A stretch of 5,788 nt of DNA, taken from NCBI GenBank assembly GCA_013334735.1, contig JAAXXA010000208.1, forward strand, positions 1 to 5,788, given 5' to 3'. Positions within the stretch are counted from its first letter, which is position 1, and each line of letters begins with the position of its first letter. The position numbers and the translations under genes were made by a program. This stretch comes from Bacteroidota bacterium (lineage in GTDB: Bacteria; Bacteroidota; Bacteroidia; Bacteroidales; CG2-30-32-10). Below are positions 4,142 through 5,788 of the stretch, piece by piece. Under the pieces are notes generated by a model. It searched no databases and was not told the DNA's origin. It saw only the letters and a list, made by a program, of their open reading frames with translations.

Positions 4142-5788
4142 CTAATGAATATTTAATGCTACTTGGAAACCCAGATAATTGGTCCCATCGTATATAAATC
4201 TCACAATACCAATGGCATTAGCCGCGGTACTCAAGGCTGGCGCATCGCCACCATCCCATATCACATTTGTGGGCCATGTAACTGTTCGCCCACCTGTACC
4301 ATCCTGTTTTAAAATGAGGGTATAAATACCACCACTCTTACCATTTGTAAAAGAAAAAAAACGGTTTGCTGCCAATGTAATTTCCTGCACGTTGCTGTTG
4401 TTCCAGTCAACTGTGGCAGGTGAAATAGTGGTAAACGTAGCATCAGAGGAATATCCTGTACCCACGCTGTTTGTAGCATAACCTCTGTAATAAATGAACG
4501 TGCCCGAAGGTAATCCCGTTCTTGAATGAGTAAACACTCCTGTTGTAGTACCGCCCTCTGCAATACAATTGGTGGTTGGGTTTGCAGAAGTACCCCAGCA
4601 TGTACCCCTTGCCGTGATAGCAGCGCCTCCATTTGATGTTACATTAGCGCCCATTGTTACAGTATTTGTTGTAATAGCTGTTGCAGTAGGAGTAGTAAGG
4701 CTTGGAATATTGAGAGTGGTAAAAGTTACTTCATTTCCATAGCTTGTTCCCTCCGAGTTAATTGCATACGCTCTAACATAATAAGAAGTGCTGGCAGTTA
4801 ATCCTGTCATTGAAGCATTAAACGCTCCGGTGGTTCCTGTAGAAGTTGCTTTACTGTTAGCTGTAGTGGGAGCGGTTGAAGTATTCCAACAGATACCGCG
4901 CTCAGTTATTGTTGCTCCGCCATCTGCTGTTACATTTCCATTACCGGTGGCTGTTGTAGAAGTAATATTATTGACTGCTTGTGTAGTAACAGTGGGAGTT
5001 GTGTAAAGTGTATATACTACTACCAACTTAGGATCTTGGGTTGTGCCTGTTTGGTCTGCAAAATAACCTCGTATATTTACCTCTAAATTACTACCAGCGC
5101 CTATTTCATTATTGGTAGCGTCATGCCCTTCACGTAATCCAAGTTTAGTGATAGAAGTTTTAGATATCCATGTTAAGCCTGTAGTATTCAGAGGGAAATC
5201 ATTATATGAGGAAGTAGTAATATTTGCAGCAGTTATATGAGTAGCGCCAACAGTTGGGTTAGTAACTGCTCCACATTGGCTATAATCGCTGTTTACAAGA
5301 TTGTTGGTACCTGCCGGTGAAGATTGCACAACATTAAACCAACTATAAGAATCGCCGTAAGAATCACTTTTTGTATTAACATAAACGCTAAACGTAGCGC
5401 TGGAAATGATGGCGGAAGAAGTAAGTGAAGACGCATCAAAAAGGAAAAAAGATCTCGCTATTATTTTACGACCATTATTGTCGTACCTATAACTCCATGC
5501 AAAATTACCGAGAGCATTTAAAGGAAATACCCCTCCTTCGTCAGTGGTTGGAACAGAAGAAGCATCATGAGTAGTAGCCCAAGTGGTAGTAAGATCGCAA
5601 GCGACATAACCATCTACAGGAGTATTAGCTCCTGCAACAGGATAAAAAGTGGAAGTAGCATCAGTAAACACAGGCAGTACAGCAGTTTTAAAGTATTCTG
5701 CTTCTATGTGCTTCGTAAGAATATATTCATTAGGATCGGTTGTTACATTATTAGTTGATGCCAAAATCTGCTTTTCAAAATCAAAACG
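4142..5788 (-). CDS. Modular surface protein with DNRLRE-like domain, two FN3-like repeats and shared C-terminal domain (5' partial)
   Basis: The visible 548 residues are open to the window edge; the first residues read RFDFEKQIL, matching RFDFEKQML at residue 253 of the protein at 679-2535. A TTG at 5762-5764 is an internal Leu codon, not the start, so the true N-terminus lies outside and probably has a signal peptide and the WKEIDP-type region. The visible order is a linker ITDPNEYILTKHIEAEYFKT-like segment (with T for I), then a DNRLRE-like domain (RSFFLFDASSLTS, ISSATFSVYV, KLGLREGHD, DPKLVVVYT), then two FN3-like repeats, then the shared 89-residue C-terminal domain ending LNIH. Such FN3-like repeats (GGATITERGICW, YYVRAYAINSEGTSYGN) are frequent in large Bacteroidota surface proteins. 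A structural or adhesive extracellular role is likely. There is no catalytic motif. Its stop is TAG at 4142-4144. Confidence 0.85.
   Translation of the reverse strand, partial: RFDFEKQILASTNNVTTDPNEYILTKHIEAEYFKTAVLPVFTDATSTFYPVAGANTPVDGYVACDLTTTWATTHDASSVPTTDEGGVFPLNALGNFAWSYRYDNNGRKIIARSFFLFDASSLTSSAIISSATFSVYVNTKSDSYGDSYSWFNVVQSSPAGTNNLVNSDYSQCGAVTNPTVGATHITAANITTSSYNDFPLNTTGLTWISKTSITKLGLREGHDATNNEIGAGSNLEVNIRGYFADQTGTTQDPKLVVVYTLYTTPTVTTQAVNNITSTTATGNGNVTADGGATITERGICWNTSTAPTTANSKATSTGTTGAFNASMTGLTASTSYYVRAYAINSEGTSYGNEVTFTTLNIPSLTTPTATAITTNTVTMGANVTSNGGAAITARGTCWGTSANPTTNCIAEGGTTTGVFTHSRTGLPSGTFIYYRGYATNSVGTGYSSDATFTTISPATVDWNNSNVQEITLAANRFFSFTNGKSGGIYTLILKQDGTGGRTVTWPTNVIWDGGDAPALSTAANAIGIVRFIYDGTNYLGFQVALNIH
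4145..4411 (-). repeat. Shared C-terminal domain, copy 3 (89 residues)
   Basis: This copy runs from VDWNNSNVQEITL to VALNIH. It keeps FSFTNGKSG, YTLILKQDGTGG, VTWPTNV and FIYDGTNYL. It is the most divergent copy at the extreme end: GFQVALNIH replaces the TTLNIPY ending of the other two. Confidence 0.9.
4427..4703 (-). repeat. FN3-like repeat 2 of the partial surface protein
   Basis: The segment from TPTATAITTNTVTMGANV to GYSSDATFTT repeats the pattern of the preceding unit: GG(A)AITARGTCWG, a Gly/Thr-rich turn, YYRGYATNSVGTGY and a closing TFTT. It is a beta-sandwich spacer of roughly 90 residues. It is adjacent to the C-terminal domain. Confidence 0.8.
4715..5002 (-). repeat. FN3-like repeat 1 of the partial surface protein
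   Basis: The segment from TPTVTTQAVNNITSTTAT to EVTFTT contains GGATITERGICWN, the TGLTASTSYYVRAYA strand and EGTSYGNEVTFTT. This is the classic Bacteroidota FN3-like signature. The paralogue at 679-2535 lacks both FN3-like repeats and passes from its DPKLEVTHT motif to the C-terminal domain in about 11 residues. Confidence 0.85.
5640..5788 (-). repeat. DNA block duplicated from/to 1631-1779
   Basis: This 149-base stretch aligns without gaps to 1631-1779 with about 24 differences (roughly 84% identity by hand count). It encodes the RFDFEKQ to STFYP part of both paralogues. Similarity reaches the window edge, so the duplicated block probably continues upstream. Confidence 0.85.

Noticed and set aside
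682..4411. Diversity-generating retroelement with variable C-terminal repeats
   Set aside because: Differences between the three copies are scattered and not biased to one base. No reverse transcriptase is present and the domain is not C-type-lectin-like.
4309..4632. Minus-strand open frame in another frame of the partial surface gene
   Set aside because: It overlaps the FN3-like and C-terminal domain coding frame, which has clear family motifs. The alternative frame has none.
5762..5764. TTG as start codon of the partial surface gene
   Set aside because: The reading frame continues upstream as RFDFEKQI to the window edge and matches the paralogue there, so TTG is an internal leucine codon.

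Overview
The window looks like a chromosomal piece of a low-GC Bacteroidota bacterium. This rests on the A/T-rich sequence, the lack of Shine-Dalgarno-like sites before the starts, a signal peptide ending in a Tyr-Ser-Gln type site, two Bacteroidota-style FN3-like repeats, and one exact match to the TAnnTTTG -7 promoter box of that phylum. This is inference from sequence style; no marker gene is present. All four supported genes lie on the minus strand, so transcription runs from high to low coordinates.

Reading in the direction of transcription, the window opens inside a large paralogous surface protein gene (4142-5788) whose 5' end lies beyond the window. A 582-base non-coding gap follows (3560-4141). 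It holds two inverted-repeat structures: a cluster of four alternating ~17-base units (3953-4092), and a ~150-base imperfect inverted repeat (3642-3791). Next come two exported-protein genes separated by only 7 bases (2543-3559, then 679-2535), probably one operon. A ~159-base imperfect palindrome (524-682) begins at the stop codon of the last gene. Beyond it is a small heavy-metal-binding HMA protein (144-350) with its own likely promoter. The window ends near a short hairpin-type interspersed repeat (17-47).

The main theme is modular design. Three large proteins end in the same ~90-residue domain, joined to different bodies: a TWKEIDP-type N-terminal region plus a DNRLRE-like beta-sandwich (679-2535), a separate beta-rich body (2543-3559), and a DNRLRE-like region plus two FN3-like repeats (4142-5788). 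From memory, the shared C-terminal domain resembles modules at the ends of phage tail or structural proteins and of many metagenomic surface proteins. Here two of the three are attached to clear export signals. The proteins are therefore likely displayed or secreted, perhaps for adhesion or assembly, but no enzymatic function can be read from them. The HMA protein appears functionally unrelated to this cluster.
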